From: Micavibrio sp.
GTDB lineage: Bacteria > Pseudomonadota > Alphaproteobacteria > Micavibrionales > UBA9664
DNA: 64,000 nucleotides
Assembly (NCBI GenBank): GCA_002699085.1
Contig: PAAR01000009.1
Coordinates: 133,725-197,724, forward strand
Reading direction: 5' to 3'
The translations under genes were made by a program, and so were the position numbers. Of the stretch, positions 46,267 through 55,154 are shown one piece after another. The notes under the pieces were generated by a model, which saw only the letters and a program-made list of their open reading frames with translations, had not been told where the DNA came from and did no database searches. How positions within the stretch are numbered: the stretch's first letter is position 1; the number at the start of each line of letters is the position of its first letter.

Positions 46267-48054
46267 ATGGCTTTAAAAAAAATATCAGAACCACTCGCAG
46301 ACAAAGAAAAGGTTTGGCCTGTTCTAAAAAGACTTTTTCACGACTATATGAAGGCTCATATCTTTACTATCATTATTGCGCTCATATGCATGATTGCTGC
46401 GGCTGGAACAACAGCCGTATTTGCTAAGCTCTTACAACCAATATTTGATGATGTTTTGATTAACAGTAAAAAAGGACACATTATCCCAATTGCGCTTGCT
46501 GCCTTTTTTTGCATTTCGTTGCGGGGTTTAACAACATATGCCCATGTCGTTTTAATGAATAATGTAGGGCAAAACATCATCGCTAAAATTCAAAACGATC
46601 TGTTCACTCACCTCATTAATGCCGACATCAATTTTTACCAAAAGAACCCTACGGGTACACTTATAACACGTATGGTTTCAGACGCTACGGTCGCGCGTAT
46701 TGCAATGAGCGATAGTATTACAGGTATTATCAAAAGCCTTATTACCTTACTTTTTTTAATTATTGTCATGGTTATGCAAGACTGGAAATTATCTATTTAT
46801 GCTTTAGTAATATTTCCTGTTGCTGTTTTTATGGTGGCGCTAGTCGGTAAACGTATTCGTCAAATCTCTACAAGAACACAAGCAGGTTTGTCAGATTTAT
46901 CTGATAAACTAATGCAGATATTTCAGGGCATCAAACAGGTAAAAATGAACAACAGAGAGCGCTTTGAAATTGAACGCATGGCAGGAACAGTTGACTATAT
47001 GTGCAAGCTTTACCGCAAAGTTGTTCGAACCAACACCTTAACAACCCCTATAAATGATGGCCTTGTCGGTATAATTTTATTCGCTCTCATTACATATGGT
47101 GGTTTTTCTGTTTTAAACGACACACTCAGTCCGGGAGGACTTGTATCATTCATTGCTGCTTTTTTATTGGCCTACGAGCCTATAAAAAAAATATCAAATC
47201 TTTATGCTGTTTTTAATATGGGGTTAGGTGCAGCCGACAGGATTTTTGAAGTCCTGGATACAAAGCCTACTGTTGAAAACACCAATATTGATAAAAAATT
47301 AAATGAAGAGGTAGCTTCACTCAGTTTCAAAAATGTATCCTTTACGTACCATGATAACAAGGAACCATCACTCGATGACATCAGTTTTGAAGCAAAGCCG
47401 GGTCAAACTATTGCTTTTGTAGGCCCATCAGGCAGCGGTAAATCAACTATTGTTAATCTTGTTCCCCGTTTTTTCGACCCCGTTTCTGGTAGCATTTGCA
47501 TCAACAATAAAAATATAAAAGAATTTTCTATCAAAAGTTTGAGAGAGCATATTTCTTACGTACCACAAGATGCTGTTATTTTTGATGAAAGCGTTTCTTA
47601 TAACATTGGATATGGCAAGACTGGTGCAACACAGGAAGAAATAGAGATGGCTGCTAAAGATGCGTTTGCGCATGATTTCATTAATGATCTATCAGAAGGT
47701 TATGACACAAAACTTGGTGAAAATGGCTCAAAACTCTCTGGTGGACAAAAGCAACGTATCGCTATTGCACGGGCGCTAATAAAAGACGCCCCCATTTTTT
47801 TACTAGATGAAGCGACCTCAGCACTCGACAATGAATCGGAAGAATATATCCAACAAAGCATAGAAAAAATAGGTAAACAAAAAATATGCTTGGTTGTTGC
47901 GCATCGTTTATCCACAATTAAGAATGCCGATCATATTATTGTTATAGATAGAGGCCGTATTACTGAACAGGGGAAACACGATGAACTGATCGCACGAAAA
48001 GGGTTGTACAACAGTCTGTATAACCTATCCTCTAATACATCGATTACTGGCTGA
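46267..48054 (+). CDS. ABC exporter, MsbA-like (half transporter)
   Basis: This 595-residue half transporter has six membrane helices in the first 320 residues and an ATPase domain with Walker A GPSGSGKST at 386-394. The signature LSGGQ is at 490-494, Walker B FLLDE at 511-515 and the switch His546. Such proteins flip lipid A or other lipids and act as homodimers. The lipid A role is inferred from similarity; a multidrug or peptide role cannot be excluded. Confidence 0.88.
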   Translation: MALKKISEPLADKEKVWPVLKRLFHDYMKAHIFTIIIALICMIAAAGTTAVFAKLLQPIFDDVLINSKKGHIIPIALAAFFCISLRGLTTYAHVVLMNNVGQNIIAKIQNDLFTHLINADINFYQKNPTGTLITRMVSDATVARIAMSDSITGIIKSLITLLFLIIVMVMQDWKLSIYALVIFPVAVFMVALVGKRIRQISTRTQAGLSDLSDKLMQIFQGIKQVKMNNRERFEIERMAGTVDYMCKLYRKVVRTNTLTTPINDGLVGIILFALITYGGFSVLNDTLSPGGLVSFIAAFLLAYEPIKKISNLYAVFNMGLGAADRIFEVLDTKPTVENTNIDKKLNEEVASLSFKNVSFTYHDNKEPSLDDISFEAKPGQTIAFVGPSGSGKSTIVNLVPRFFDPVSGSICINNKNIKEFSIKSLREHISYVPQDAVIFDESVSYNIGYGKTGATQEEIEMAAKDAFAHDFINDLSEGYDTKLGENGSKLSGGQKQRIAIARALIKDAPIFLLDEATSALDNESEEYIQQSIEKIGKQKICLVVAHRLSTIKNADHIIVIDRGRITEQGKHDELIARKGLYNSLYNLSSNTSITG

Positions 48055-48069
48055 TTTTAAGGAGAGTAT

Positions 48070-48543
48070 ATGTCTAAAAAACCAGATTGCATCTCAAATT
48101 ATATGATAACAGATGTCATCACACTGAATAAGAATGATGACTTTGAACAAGCTGTTGATATTTTTGAAAAACATAAGATACGTTGCGTACCAGTTATTGA
48201 TGATGCAGGTGTTTTCTGTGGTACATTTTCTTTACATACGGTTATAAAAAAAATATCACCCTTAGCCGCACAAAGTGAATCCGCTATGTCATTAAACTTT
48301 TTCACCACAGGCATAGATTTTATTAGAGACAAATATCAGAGCATTAAAGATCAAAAAATTGATATTTTCTTAGATAAGGAAGCACCAAAGATAAAAGCAG
48401 ATGTTCATTTTATGGAAGTTTTAAATGTCCTCATTCATGGCGGCAGTCCTGTTTCGGTGGTTGATCCAAAAACACATAAGTTATTAGGAATTTTTACATA
48501 TCAAGAAGCCTTCAAACTAATGAGAGCACCTAAAAAAAAATAA
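48070..48543 (+). CDS. Two-CBS-domain protein
   Basis: This 157-residue protein is essentially a tandem CBS pair: CBS1 at about residues 10-65 (MITDVITLNKNDDFEQAV) and CBS2 at about 100-155 (FMEVLNVLIHGGSPVSVVD). Such modules bind adenine nucleotides and sense energy state. It follows the exporter by 15 bases, with AGGAGA before ATG, and precedes an ion permease by 32 bases. It may regulate that permease, which is an inference from position. Confidence 0.82.
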   Translation: MSKKPDCISNYMITDVITLNKNDDFEQAVDIFEKHKIRCVPVIDDAGVFCGTFSLHTVIKKISPLAAQSESAMSLNFFTTGIDFIRDKYQSIKDQKIDIFLDKEAPKIKADVHFMEVLNVLIHGGSPVSVVDPKTHKLLGIFTYQEAFKLMRAPKKK

Positions 48544-48575
48544 GTTAAAAACGAAATCAATAGAGAGTTTTTTAT

Positions 48576-49937
48576 ATGTCAGCACCAACACATGGAAGCC
48601 TTACTGAATATGTACCACACGTAGTTTTTGGTTGGGATCCCATGATTACAGCAACGGTCATTATGCTCATGGCTTACGCGTTTATTACAACTGAGCGCAT
48701 TAATCGTGCAATTGTATCGCTTCTTGGCGCAGGGCTGATGATTTTTCTAGGCGTCATAAACCAACGCCTTGCAATTCAAGGGATAGACTTCAATACAATT
48801 TTCTTACTTATAGGCATGATGGCTATAGTTAGCATCACAAGTAGGACAGGGGTGTTCCAGTATGTTGCCACATATGCTGCCAAAGCTGTTAAGGCAAATC
48901 CACGCGCTTTACTAATCGTTCTTGCTTTTATCACAGCTATTTTTTCTGCACTTCTTGATAATGTCACGACCGTCATGCTCATTGTGCCAATCACACTTCT
49001 ATTAACAGACCAATTAAAATTGCCAGCATATCCTTTTTTATTCTCGCAAATATTTGCTTCCAATATCGGCGGCACAGCTACGTTAATTGGTGATCCGCCA
49101 AATATTTTAATTGGTTCAGCTGTGGGTCTTAGCTTTACAGATTTTTTAATAAATGTTGGCCCAGTATCGTTAATGTTAATGGTTATTATGACTTTCGTTT
49201 TTGATTTTATTTGGGGTCGACACATGAAGGTTAAAGTAAAAGATCAAGCCATTATAATGCAGTACCAACCAAGAGAGGCTATTTCAGATTTATCACTTCT
49301 TATAAAATGTTTATTCACACTAACCCTTGTGATTGGTGGCTTCGTATTTGGCCATGGTCATGGTTTTGAGCCTGGGACAATTGCTTTAACAGGTGCTGCA
49401 TTCTTAATGCTACTTGAGTGTTATAAATACTCTGCGGAGGAACAATCTCATAAAGTCCACCGTGTGTTTAAAGATGTTGAATGGGAAACTATCTTCTTCT
49501 TCATTGGTTTATTCATCATTGTTTATGGTGTCGAAAAAGCTGGCCTATTAGAATTAATGGGCAAAGAATTACTAAAACTAACGGCAGGAGATATTGGGAT
49601 GACTGGTTATGTTGTCCTTTGGTCATCCGCTATTTTATCAGCCATTGTTGATAATATCCCGTTTGTTGCAACAATGATCCCTCTAATTGATTCAACAAAA
49701 GAAGCCTTTGGCGGAGAATCACACATCACCTCTTTATGGTGGGCACTCTCCCTTGGTGCTTGTTTAGGTGGTAATGGCTCTCTTATAGGCGCAAGTGCTA
49801 ATGTCATGGTGGCTAGTTTTGCTGAGCGAGCAGGGCAACGCATATCCTTTATGAAGTTTTTAGCCTTAGGATTTCCGCTGATGCTATTCACAATTTTAAT
49901 AGCGCATATTTATTTCATGTTGGCCTTTGTTAAATAA
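48576..49937 (+). CDS. Ion transporter superfamily permease (ArsB/NhaD/SLC13-like)
   Basis: This 453-residue permease has about eleven to twelve helices. It has the two inverted-repeat signatures of the ion transporter superfamily: DNVTTVMLIVPI with SNIGGTATLIGDPPNIL in the first half, and VDNIPFVATMIPLID with GNGSLIGASANVM in the second. It is close to the P-protein/NhaD/ArsB group, which moves anions or exchanges sodium and protons. The substrate cannot be set from sequence. It is in line with the CBS gene upstream and a DUF192 gene 11 bases downstream. Confidence 0.86.
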   Translation: MSAPTHGSLTEYVPHVVFGWDPMITATVIMLMAYAFITTERINRAIVSLLGAGLMIFLGVINQRLAIQGIDFNTIFLLIGMMAIVSITSRTGVFQYVATYAAKAVKANPRALLIVLAFITAIFSALLDNVTTVMLIVPITLLLTDQLKLPAYPFLFSQIFASNIGGTATLIGDPPNILIGSAVGLSFTDFLINVGPVSLMLMVIMTFVFDFIWGRHMKVKVKDQAIIMQYQPREAISDLSLLIKCLFTLTLVIGGFVFGHGHGFEPGTIALTGAAFLMLLECYKYSAEEQSHKVHRVFKDVEWETIFFFIGLFIIVYGVEKAGLLELMGKELLKLTAGDIGMTGYVVLWSSAILSAIVDNIPFVATMIPLIDSTKEAFGGESHITSLWWALSLGACLGGNGSLIGASANVMVASFAERAGQRISFMKFLALGFPLMLFTILIAHIYFMLAFVK

Positions 49938-49948
49938 ATCACTACCAT

Positions 49949-50431
49949 ATGAAAATGAAAAAAATTACAAAATTTATAAGCTTTATTCTTCTCAACGCTG
50001 CACTTTTTGCTGTAGTTTACGGCGGATTATATTATTTTGAAGTTGGCGTAACACCTTCAGTTACAATTATTTCAAAAGAAAAAAACACAGAAAACAAATT
50101 CTTTGTAAGGCTGGCAAAAACATCAGAAGAGCAGGCAAAAGGTCTGATGAATGTAGAAAGTATGCCAAAAGATGAAGGTATGTTCTTTATTTTTGAAGAT
50201 GTTGGCATGCGGGCTTTTTGGATGAAGAACACCTATATTCCTCTGGATATTATTTTCATTAATGAAAATGGCGATATCGTTCATATTGATAAAAACAGAC
50301 AGCCACTGGATGAAACACCTAAAGGGGCAAAAGTTCCTGTTAAGGCAGTTTTAGAAATAAATGGCGGGTTATCAGATGCACTCGGCATTAAAAATGGTGA
50401 CAACGTTAAACATAAAATCTTCAAAAAATAA
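49949..50431 (+). CDS. DUF192 family exported protein
   Basis: This 160-residue protein has an N-terminal membrane anchor or signal at about residues 8-27. The DUF192 core contains AKTSEEQAKGLMNVESMP and MRAFWMKNTYIPLDIIF. The family is widespread, small and beta-rich, with no settled function. It is probably periplasmic. It ends 94 bases before pdhA, and I see no clear terminator between them. Confidence 0.85.
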   Translation: MKMKKITKFISFILLNAALFAVVYGGLYYFEVGVTPSVTIISKEKNTENKFFVRLAKTSEEQAKGLMNVESMPKDEGMFFIFEDVGMRAFWMKNTYIPLDIIFINENGDIVHIDKNRQPLDETPKGAKVPVKAVLEINGGLSDALGIKNGDNVKHKIFKK

Positions 50432-50525
50432 TCTGCTGCAGTGCAAAATCATTGTTACTGGCAAAAGGCAGTCAAATCCCTTATTAAAAGGCAAGAATAT
50501 TCATTAACGAAAGAGGGTTATCTTC

Positions 50526-51515
50526 GTGTCTAGCAAAAAGAAAAATACGGCTTTTAAACCGACAAAAAAGGACCTCCAAAAATTTTATTACGACATGCTC
50601 CTTATCCGCCGCTTTGAAGAAAAAGCAGGACAGCTTTACGGTATGGGATTAATTGGCGGTTTTTGCCATCTTTATATTGGGCAAGAAGCGGTTGTAACAG
50701 GCATTCAGACGGCACAATTACCTCAAGATTCTGTTATCACCACTTACCGTGACCACGCGCATATGCTCGCCTGTGACATGGATCCTAAAGGCATTATGGC
50801 CGAGCTAACAGGTCGTATTGGTGGATATTCTCACGGCAAGGGTGGCTCTATGCATATGTTCTCTCGTGATAAGAACTTCTATGGTGGCCACGGGATTGTA
50901 GGGGCTTCTACAGCACTTGGAACAGGGTTGGCCTTCTCACATCAATATAAGAATGATGGTGGGGTCTGTGTGGCCTATATGGGTGACGGCTCTGCCAATC
51001 AGGGACAGGTAGCTGAATGCTATAATATGGCCGCCCTTTGGAAACTACCTGTACTTTATGTGATTGAGAACAATAAATACGGCATGGGTACATCTTGTGC
51101 ACGCCATGCAGCAGGCACACTTTATAAACGTGGTGAAGGTTTTGGCATCCCAGGTGAGCAGGTTGATGGCATGGACGTTTTAAAAGTCCGTGAAGCCGCA
51201 GAGCAAGCCCTTGATTATGTGCGCTCAGGCAATGGACCTTATATCTTGGAGGTTATGACCTATCGTTACCGTGGGCACTCTATGTCTGACCCTGCGAAGT
51301 ACCGCACAAAAGAAGAGCTTGAAGAGCAAAAAGAAAATGATCCGATTGAAAAAGTGAAAAAACTTTTAATGAAAGAGGGCGTTTCTGAAGCTGATCTTAA
51401 AAAAGTTGATAAGGACATTCGTGAGATCGTTAAAGAAGCTGCAGAATTTGCACAAGAATCACCTGAGCCAGACGAATCTGAACTTTGGACAGATGTTTTG
51501 GTTGCTGCACAATAA
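50526..51515 (+). CDS. pdhA: Pyruvate dehydrogenase E1 component alpha subunit
   Basis: This 329-residue thiamine-diphosphate subunit decarboxylates pyruvate with PdhB. The TPP-binding motif GDGSANQGQVAECYNMA is at about residues 159-175, and the phosphorylation-loop segment YRGHSMSDPAKYR is present. Translation starts at GTG 50526 with GAGG about 10 bases upstream. A 90-residue unknown gene follows and separates it from pdhB, which is unusual. Confidence 0.96.
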   Translation: MSSKKKNTAFKPTKKDLQKFYYDMLLIRRFEEKAGQLYGMGLIGGFCHLYIGQEAVVTGIQTAQLPQDSVITTYRDHAHMLACDMDPKGIMAELTGRIGGYSHGKGGSMHMFSRDKNFYGGHGIVGASTALGTGLAFSHQYKNDGGVCVAYMGDGSANQGQVAECYNMAALWKLPVLYVIENNKYGMGTSCARHAAGTLYKRGEGFGIPGEQVDGMDVLKVREAAEQALDYVRSGNGPYILEVMTYRYRGHSMSDPAKYRTKEELEEQKENDPIEKVKKLLMKEGVSEADLKKVDKDIREIVKEAAEFAQESPEPDESELWTDVLVAAQ

Positions 51516-51527
51516 GGAGAATTGAAG

Positions 51528-51800
51528 ATGGCCGTTACAGCTGATCCAGAATACGCAGAGTTATCTAGGGATTCTGCAGATAATAATCTTAAGAGATGTT
51601 TCGAAATTTATATAAAGACCTATGGCGTTGAAGGAGGTATAAAACGTGTTATTCTTTTGAGCAACATCTTCCGTCAAAAAATGGTTAAGAATGACGAGAC
51701 ACCCGCAGAAACAAAACAAGATAGTTTAGAAAGACATGCCCGTATTGCAGGAGAAGTAATCGGTGACACTGACAGAGCAAGGAAACTAATATGCCAATAG
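51528..51800 (+). CDS. Unknown 90-residue protein inside the PDH operon
   Basis: I do not recognise this protein. It is soluble and mostly helical, with a central segment [20 protein letters not shown] and a charged C-terminal helix. AAGGAG lies 8 bases before ATG 51528, as good as for any neighbour, and its stop overlaps the pdhB start by 10 bases. It is therefore translated with the PDH subunits. A regulator or assembly partner of E1 is possible but unproven. Confidence 0.72.
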   Translation: MAVTADPEYAELSRDSADNNLKRCFEIYIKTYGVEGGIKRVILLSNIFRQKMVKNDETPAETKQDSLERHARIAGEVIGDTDRARKLICQ

Positions 51801-53221
51801 ATATTTTAATGCCAGCCCTAAGCCCTACTATGGAAGAGGGCAAGCTTGCCAAATGGATTAAGAAAGAAGGGGACTCTGTCTCTGCAGGCGATGTCATTGC
51901 CGAAATTGAAACCGACAAAGCCACCATGGAAGTTGAAGCCGTTGATGAAGGCATTATTGGCAAAATCGTGATTGCTGAAGGGACTGAAAACGTCAAAGTA
52001 AATGAATGTATTGCTATTCTTTTGGAAGAAGGTGAAAGCAAAGACGCTATTAATGATAATGATGTCCCTGCACCTAAAGCAAAGAAATCAAAAGCATCTA
52101 AAGAAGATGCAGCAGCGGCAGTTTCTCAAAGCGATGCGTCTCAACCTGAAGGCGAAGAAATCAAAGATCGTGATATTTTATATGCACAAGGTCATGTCTT
52201 GCCGCCTGAGCCATTTGATGAAGCGTCTTTCATGGCCGATACGGTTAATCAAACAGTGCGTGAAGCATTACGAGATGGTATGGCGGAAGAAATGCGCCGT
52301 AATGGGAATGTATTCCTTATGGGCGAAGAAGTTGCTGAATATCAAGGTGCTTATAAGGTATCTCAAGGCTTATTAGAAGAATTCGGACCTAAGCGTATCA
52401 TCGACACACCAATCACCGAGCACGGTTTTGCTGGTATTGGGGCGGGAGCGGCATTCCGTGGTCTTAACCCTATCGTTGAATTTATGACGATGAACTTTGC
52501 CATGCAGGCGATCGACCATATTATCAACTCTGCCGCTAAAACACTTTATATGGCTGGCGGCCAACTCGGTTGCCCAATCGTGTTCCGTGGGCCAAATGGT
52601 GCGGCTGCACGTGTGGGTGCTCAACACTCACAATGTTATGCCTCATGGTATGGTCATATCCCAGGATTGAAAGTTGTCTCCCCTTGGAATGCGGCGGATG
52701 CAAAAGGTTTAATGAAGGCAGCAATCCGTGACCCAAATCCTGTACTTATTCTAGAAAATGAAATTATGTACGGACAAAGCTTTGATGTGCCAACGTCTGA
52801 AGATTTCGTATTGCCAATTGGGCGTGCCAAAATCGAACGTGAGGGTAAAGACGTTACTCTTGTGGCGTATTCAATCATGGTTGGTAAATCACTACAAGCC
52901 GCCGAAGAATTGGCTGAAATGGGTATTGATGCAGAAGTTATCAATCTTCGTACAATCCGTCCGATTGACCGTTGGACAATCATTGAGTCAGTGAAGAAAA
53001 CAAATCGTATTGTTTCTGTTGAGGAAAGCTGGCCATTTGCTGGCATAGGCTCGGAAATTGCTGCTCTTGTAAATGAGCACGCTTTTGATTATTTAGATGC
53101 GCCTGTAGCACGTGTATGCGCCAAGGATGTGCCATTGCCTTATGCCGCTAACCTAGAAAAGCTTGCGATCCCACAAGTGCATGATATCATCGAAGCAGCC
53201 AAAAAAGTTTGTTACAAATAG
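51791..53221 (+). CDS. pdhB: Pyruvate dehydrogenase E1 beta subunit with N-terminal lipoyl domain
   Basis: This 476-residue protein begins with a lipoyl domain (residues 1-80, lipoate Lys43 in [10 protein letters not shown]). An Ala/Lys linker to about 140 and the E1-beta domain (from about 150, with [17 protein letters not shown]) follow. The extra lipoyl domain on E1 beta is typical of alphaproteobacteria. The domain is nearly the same as that of the next gene, PdhC, even at the DNA level, suggesting duplication or gene conversion. Confidence 0.96.
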   Translation: MPIDILMPALSPTMEEGKLAKWIKKEGDSVSAGDVIAEIETDKATMEVEAVDEGIIGKIVIAEGTENVKVNECIAILLEEGESKDAINDNDVPAPKAKKSKASKEDAAAAVSQSDASQPEGEEIKDRDILYAQGHVLPPEPFDEASFMADTVNQTVREALRDGMAEEMRRNGNVFLMGEEVAEYQGAYKVSQGLLEEFGPKRIIDTPITEHGFAGIGAGAAFRGLNPIVEFMTMNFAMQAIDHIINSAAKTLYMAGGQLGCPIVFRGPNGAAARVGAQHSQCYASWYGHIPGLKVVSPWNAADAKGLMKAAIRDPNPVLILENEIMYGQSFDVPTSEDFVLPIGRAKIEREGKDVTLVAYSIMVGKSLQAAEELAEMGIDAEVINLRTIRPIDRWTIIESVKKTNRIVSVEESWPFAGIGSEIAALVNEHAFDYLDAPVARVCAKDVPLPYAANLEKLAIPQVHDIIEAAKKVCYK

Positions 53222-53233
53222 GATCAAATAATT

Positions 53234-54505
53234 ATGCCCATAAACATTACGATGCCAGCCCTAAGCCCAACCATGGAAGAGGGGAAGCTTGCCAAATGGC
53301 TAAAAAAAGAAGGCGACACGGTTGAAGCTGGTGATGTAATCGCTGAGATAGAGACAGACAAGGCGACGATGGAAGTTGAAGCCGTTGATGAAGGTACGAT
53401 TGGCAAAATCGTTGTTGAGGCTGGTACCGAAGGCGTTAAAGTAAATGCTGTTATTGCCATTCTTTTAGAAGAAGGCGAAAGCAAGGACGCCATTAAAGAG
53501 GCAACAGCAAAAACAGCTAATAATGCGCCAAAAAATACTGTCATGCCCGCCCCCGAGCGGGCATCCAGTGAAAAACCTTCTGGATCCCCGATCCAGTCGG
53601 GGATGACTAATGCTGGCTCTTCTGGCGACCGTGTCTTTGCCTCACCTTTGGCAAAACGCATTGCGGCGGATAAAGATGTAAATCTTTCAAACATACAAGG
53701 CTCTGGTCCACATGGTCGTATTGTAAAAGCAGATGTTGAAAATGCTAAGGCAGGCGGGGCAGTTTCTATGCCAAAAGGCCCAGCAACAGGCGCTCGTAAA
53801 CTCGCCGATCAGTTGGGTATGGAATATGAAATGCTGCCGAACTCTAGCATCCGTAAAGTGATTGCTAATCGCTTGCTTGAGAGTAAGCAAACAATTCCAC
53901 ATTTCTACCTTTCTATAGAATGCCAGATCGACAATCTTTTAAGCACACGTAAGCAAGTTAATGACATGTCAAATGGTGCGTTCAAAATATCAGTGAATGA
54001 CTTTGTTATTAAAGCCGTTGCCAACGCATTAAAAGCCTATCCAGCGGCCAATGTTGCATGGACAGATGAGGCTATCTTGCAATTTAAACATGCTGATATT
54101 GCCGTTGCCGTTGCGACAGATAATGGCCTTATTACACCAATCATTAAACAGGCTGAAGATAAAAGCCTTGTTGATATTTCTAATGAGATTAAAGAACTTG
54201 CTGGCCGTGCCCGTGAAGGTAAATTAAAGCCTGAAGAATTCCAAGGCGGTACATTCTCGATCTCTAATCTTGGTATGTTTGGTGTTCAAACATTCTCAGC
54301 CATTATCAACCCACCACAATCATGTATTTTGGCAGTGGGTGCGGGGCAAGAAAAACCTTATGTTGATAATGGACAAGTCAAAATCGGTAACTTTATGACA
54401 TGTACATTATCTGTGGATCACCGCTCGGTGGACGGCGCAGTAGGTGCCGAATACCTGCAACATTTCAAAAACTATATTGAGAATCCAGCGTCTTTATTGC
54501 TATAA
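53234..54505 (+). CDS. pdhC: Dihydrolipoamide acetyltransferase E2
   Basis: This 423-residue core of the PDH complex has a lipoyl domain (Lys43 in ETDKATM), a linker, the E3/E1-binding domain at about residues 133-170 ([20 protein letters not shown]) and the acyltransferase domain with the catalytic HRSVDG near the C-terminus. The linker at about residues 103-125 is encoded by a 68-base palindromic repeat element, which adds residues such as [13 protein letters not shown] without breaking the frame. It starts 12 bases after pdhB. Confidence 0.96.
   Translation: MPINITMPALSPTMEEGKLAKWLKKEGDTVEAGDVIAEIETDKATMEVEAVDEGTIGKIVVEAGTEGVKVNAVIAILLEEGESKDAIKEATAKTANNAPKNTVMPAPERASSEKPSGSPIQSGMTNAGSSGDRVFASPLAKRIAADKDVNLSNIQGSGPHGRIVKADVENAKAGGAVSMPKGPATGARKLADQLGMEYEMLPNSSIRKVIANRLLESKQTIPHFYLSIECQIDNLLSTRKQVNDMSNGAFKISVNDFVIKAVANALKAYPAANVAWTDEAILQFKHADIAVAVATDNGLITPIIKQAEDKSLVDISNEIKELAGRAREGKLKPEEFQGGTFSISNLGMFGVQTFSAIINPPQSCILAVGAGQEKPYVDNGQVKIGNFMTCTLSVDHRSVDGAVGAEYLQHFKNYIENPASLLL
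53540..53607. repeat. Palindromic repeat element inserted in frame within pdhC
   Basis: The 68 bases begin GTCAT and end ATGAC. They contain two perfect 8-base-pair hairpins, ATGCCCGC/GCGGGCAT (53543-53564) and ATCCCCGA/TCGGGGAT (53584-53604), plus ATCCAG/CTGGAT joining them. The GC content is far above the flanks. This layout resembles dispersed palindromic elements of alphaproteobacteria, some of which (Rickettsia palindromic elements) sit in coding genes. I saw no second full copy in this window. Confidence 0.75.
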
Positions 54506-54511
54506 AGAAAC

Positions 54512-55147
54512 ATGCGGATTGAATTACTCGGAGGTATGGGCGTGGGGAAGACAACCCTTTGCCGTGTCTTTGAAGAAATCGGCTATAATTGCATCTATGA
54601 GAATCTTGGTGACAATCCATTTTTGGCACAAATGTATGAAGATTTTGATGGCTATAAATTTCCTGCACAAATTTCTTTTATGCTGTCTAAATTCGCCGAA
54701 ATACAAATGAAATGCCTGCCAACTGAGATTAACGTCTTAGATCAAGCCACAAATAATTATAAAGCCTATTCCCGCATGCTGTTTAAGGATGGCTCTGATC
54801 CCGCAGGCTATGAGATCGTATGTAAATTATTCGACTATATAGAGAACCGTTTTGGTCATCCTGACCTACTTATTTACTTGCAAGTATCGCCAGAAACCCA
54901 GCTTAAACGTATCAGATCACGTAAAAGAAGCTTTGAAAACGGTGTTGATCTTCAATATCTTACAAATCTCAAAAATGAGCTCGATCAGATCGTTGAAGAA
55001 AACAAAGAAAAGGGTGTCAATGTCGTTGAAATTGATACTGAAACGATCTTTTTACCCGATCACCATCTTTTTGCGGCTGATTTAGCGCAAGACATTGCAA
55101 AACGGCTCAATTTCTGTATAAATCCTTTAACACAAAAGACTGGATAA
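54512..55147 (+). CDS. Deoxynucleoside kinase-like protein
   Basis: This 211-residue P-loop protein has GGMGVGKTTL at residues 7-16. A helix with YEDFDGYKFPAQISFMLSKF resembles the substrate region of deoxynucleoside kinases, and the arginine-rich lid LKRIRSRKRSFE lies near 131-142. The family phosphorylates deoxynucleosides for salvage. The substrate is not predictable. It lies 6 bases after pdhC and 7 before lpdA, so it is co-transcribed with PDH, a surprising place for nucleotide salvage. Confidence 0.82.
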   Translation: MRIELLGGMGVGKTTLCRVFEEIGYNCIYENLGDNPFLAQMYEDFDGYKFPAQISFMLSKFAEIQMKCLPTEINVLDQATNNYKAYSRMLFKDGSDPAGYEIVCKLFDYIENRFGHPDLLIYLQVSPETQLKRIRSRKRSFENGVDLQYLTNLKNELDQIVEENKEKGVNVVEIDTETIFLPDHHLFAADLAQDIAKRLNFCINPLTQKTG

Positions 55148-55154
55148 TAAGCTT

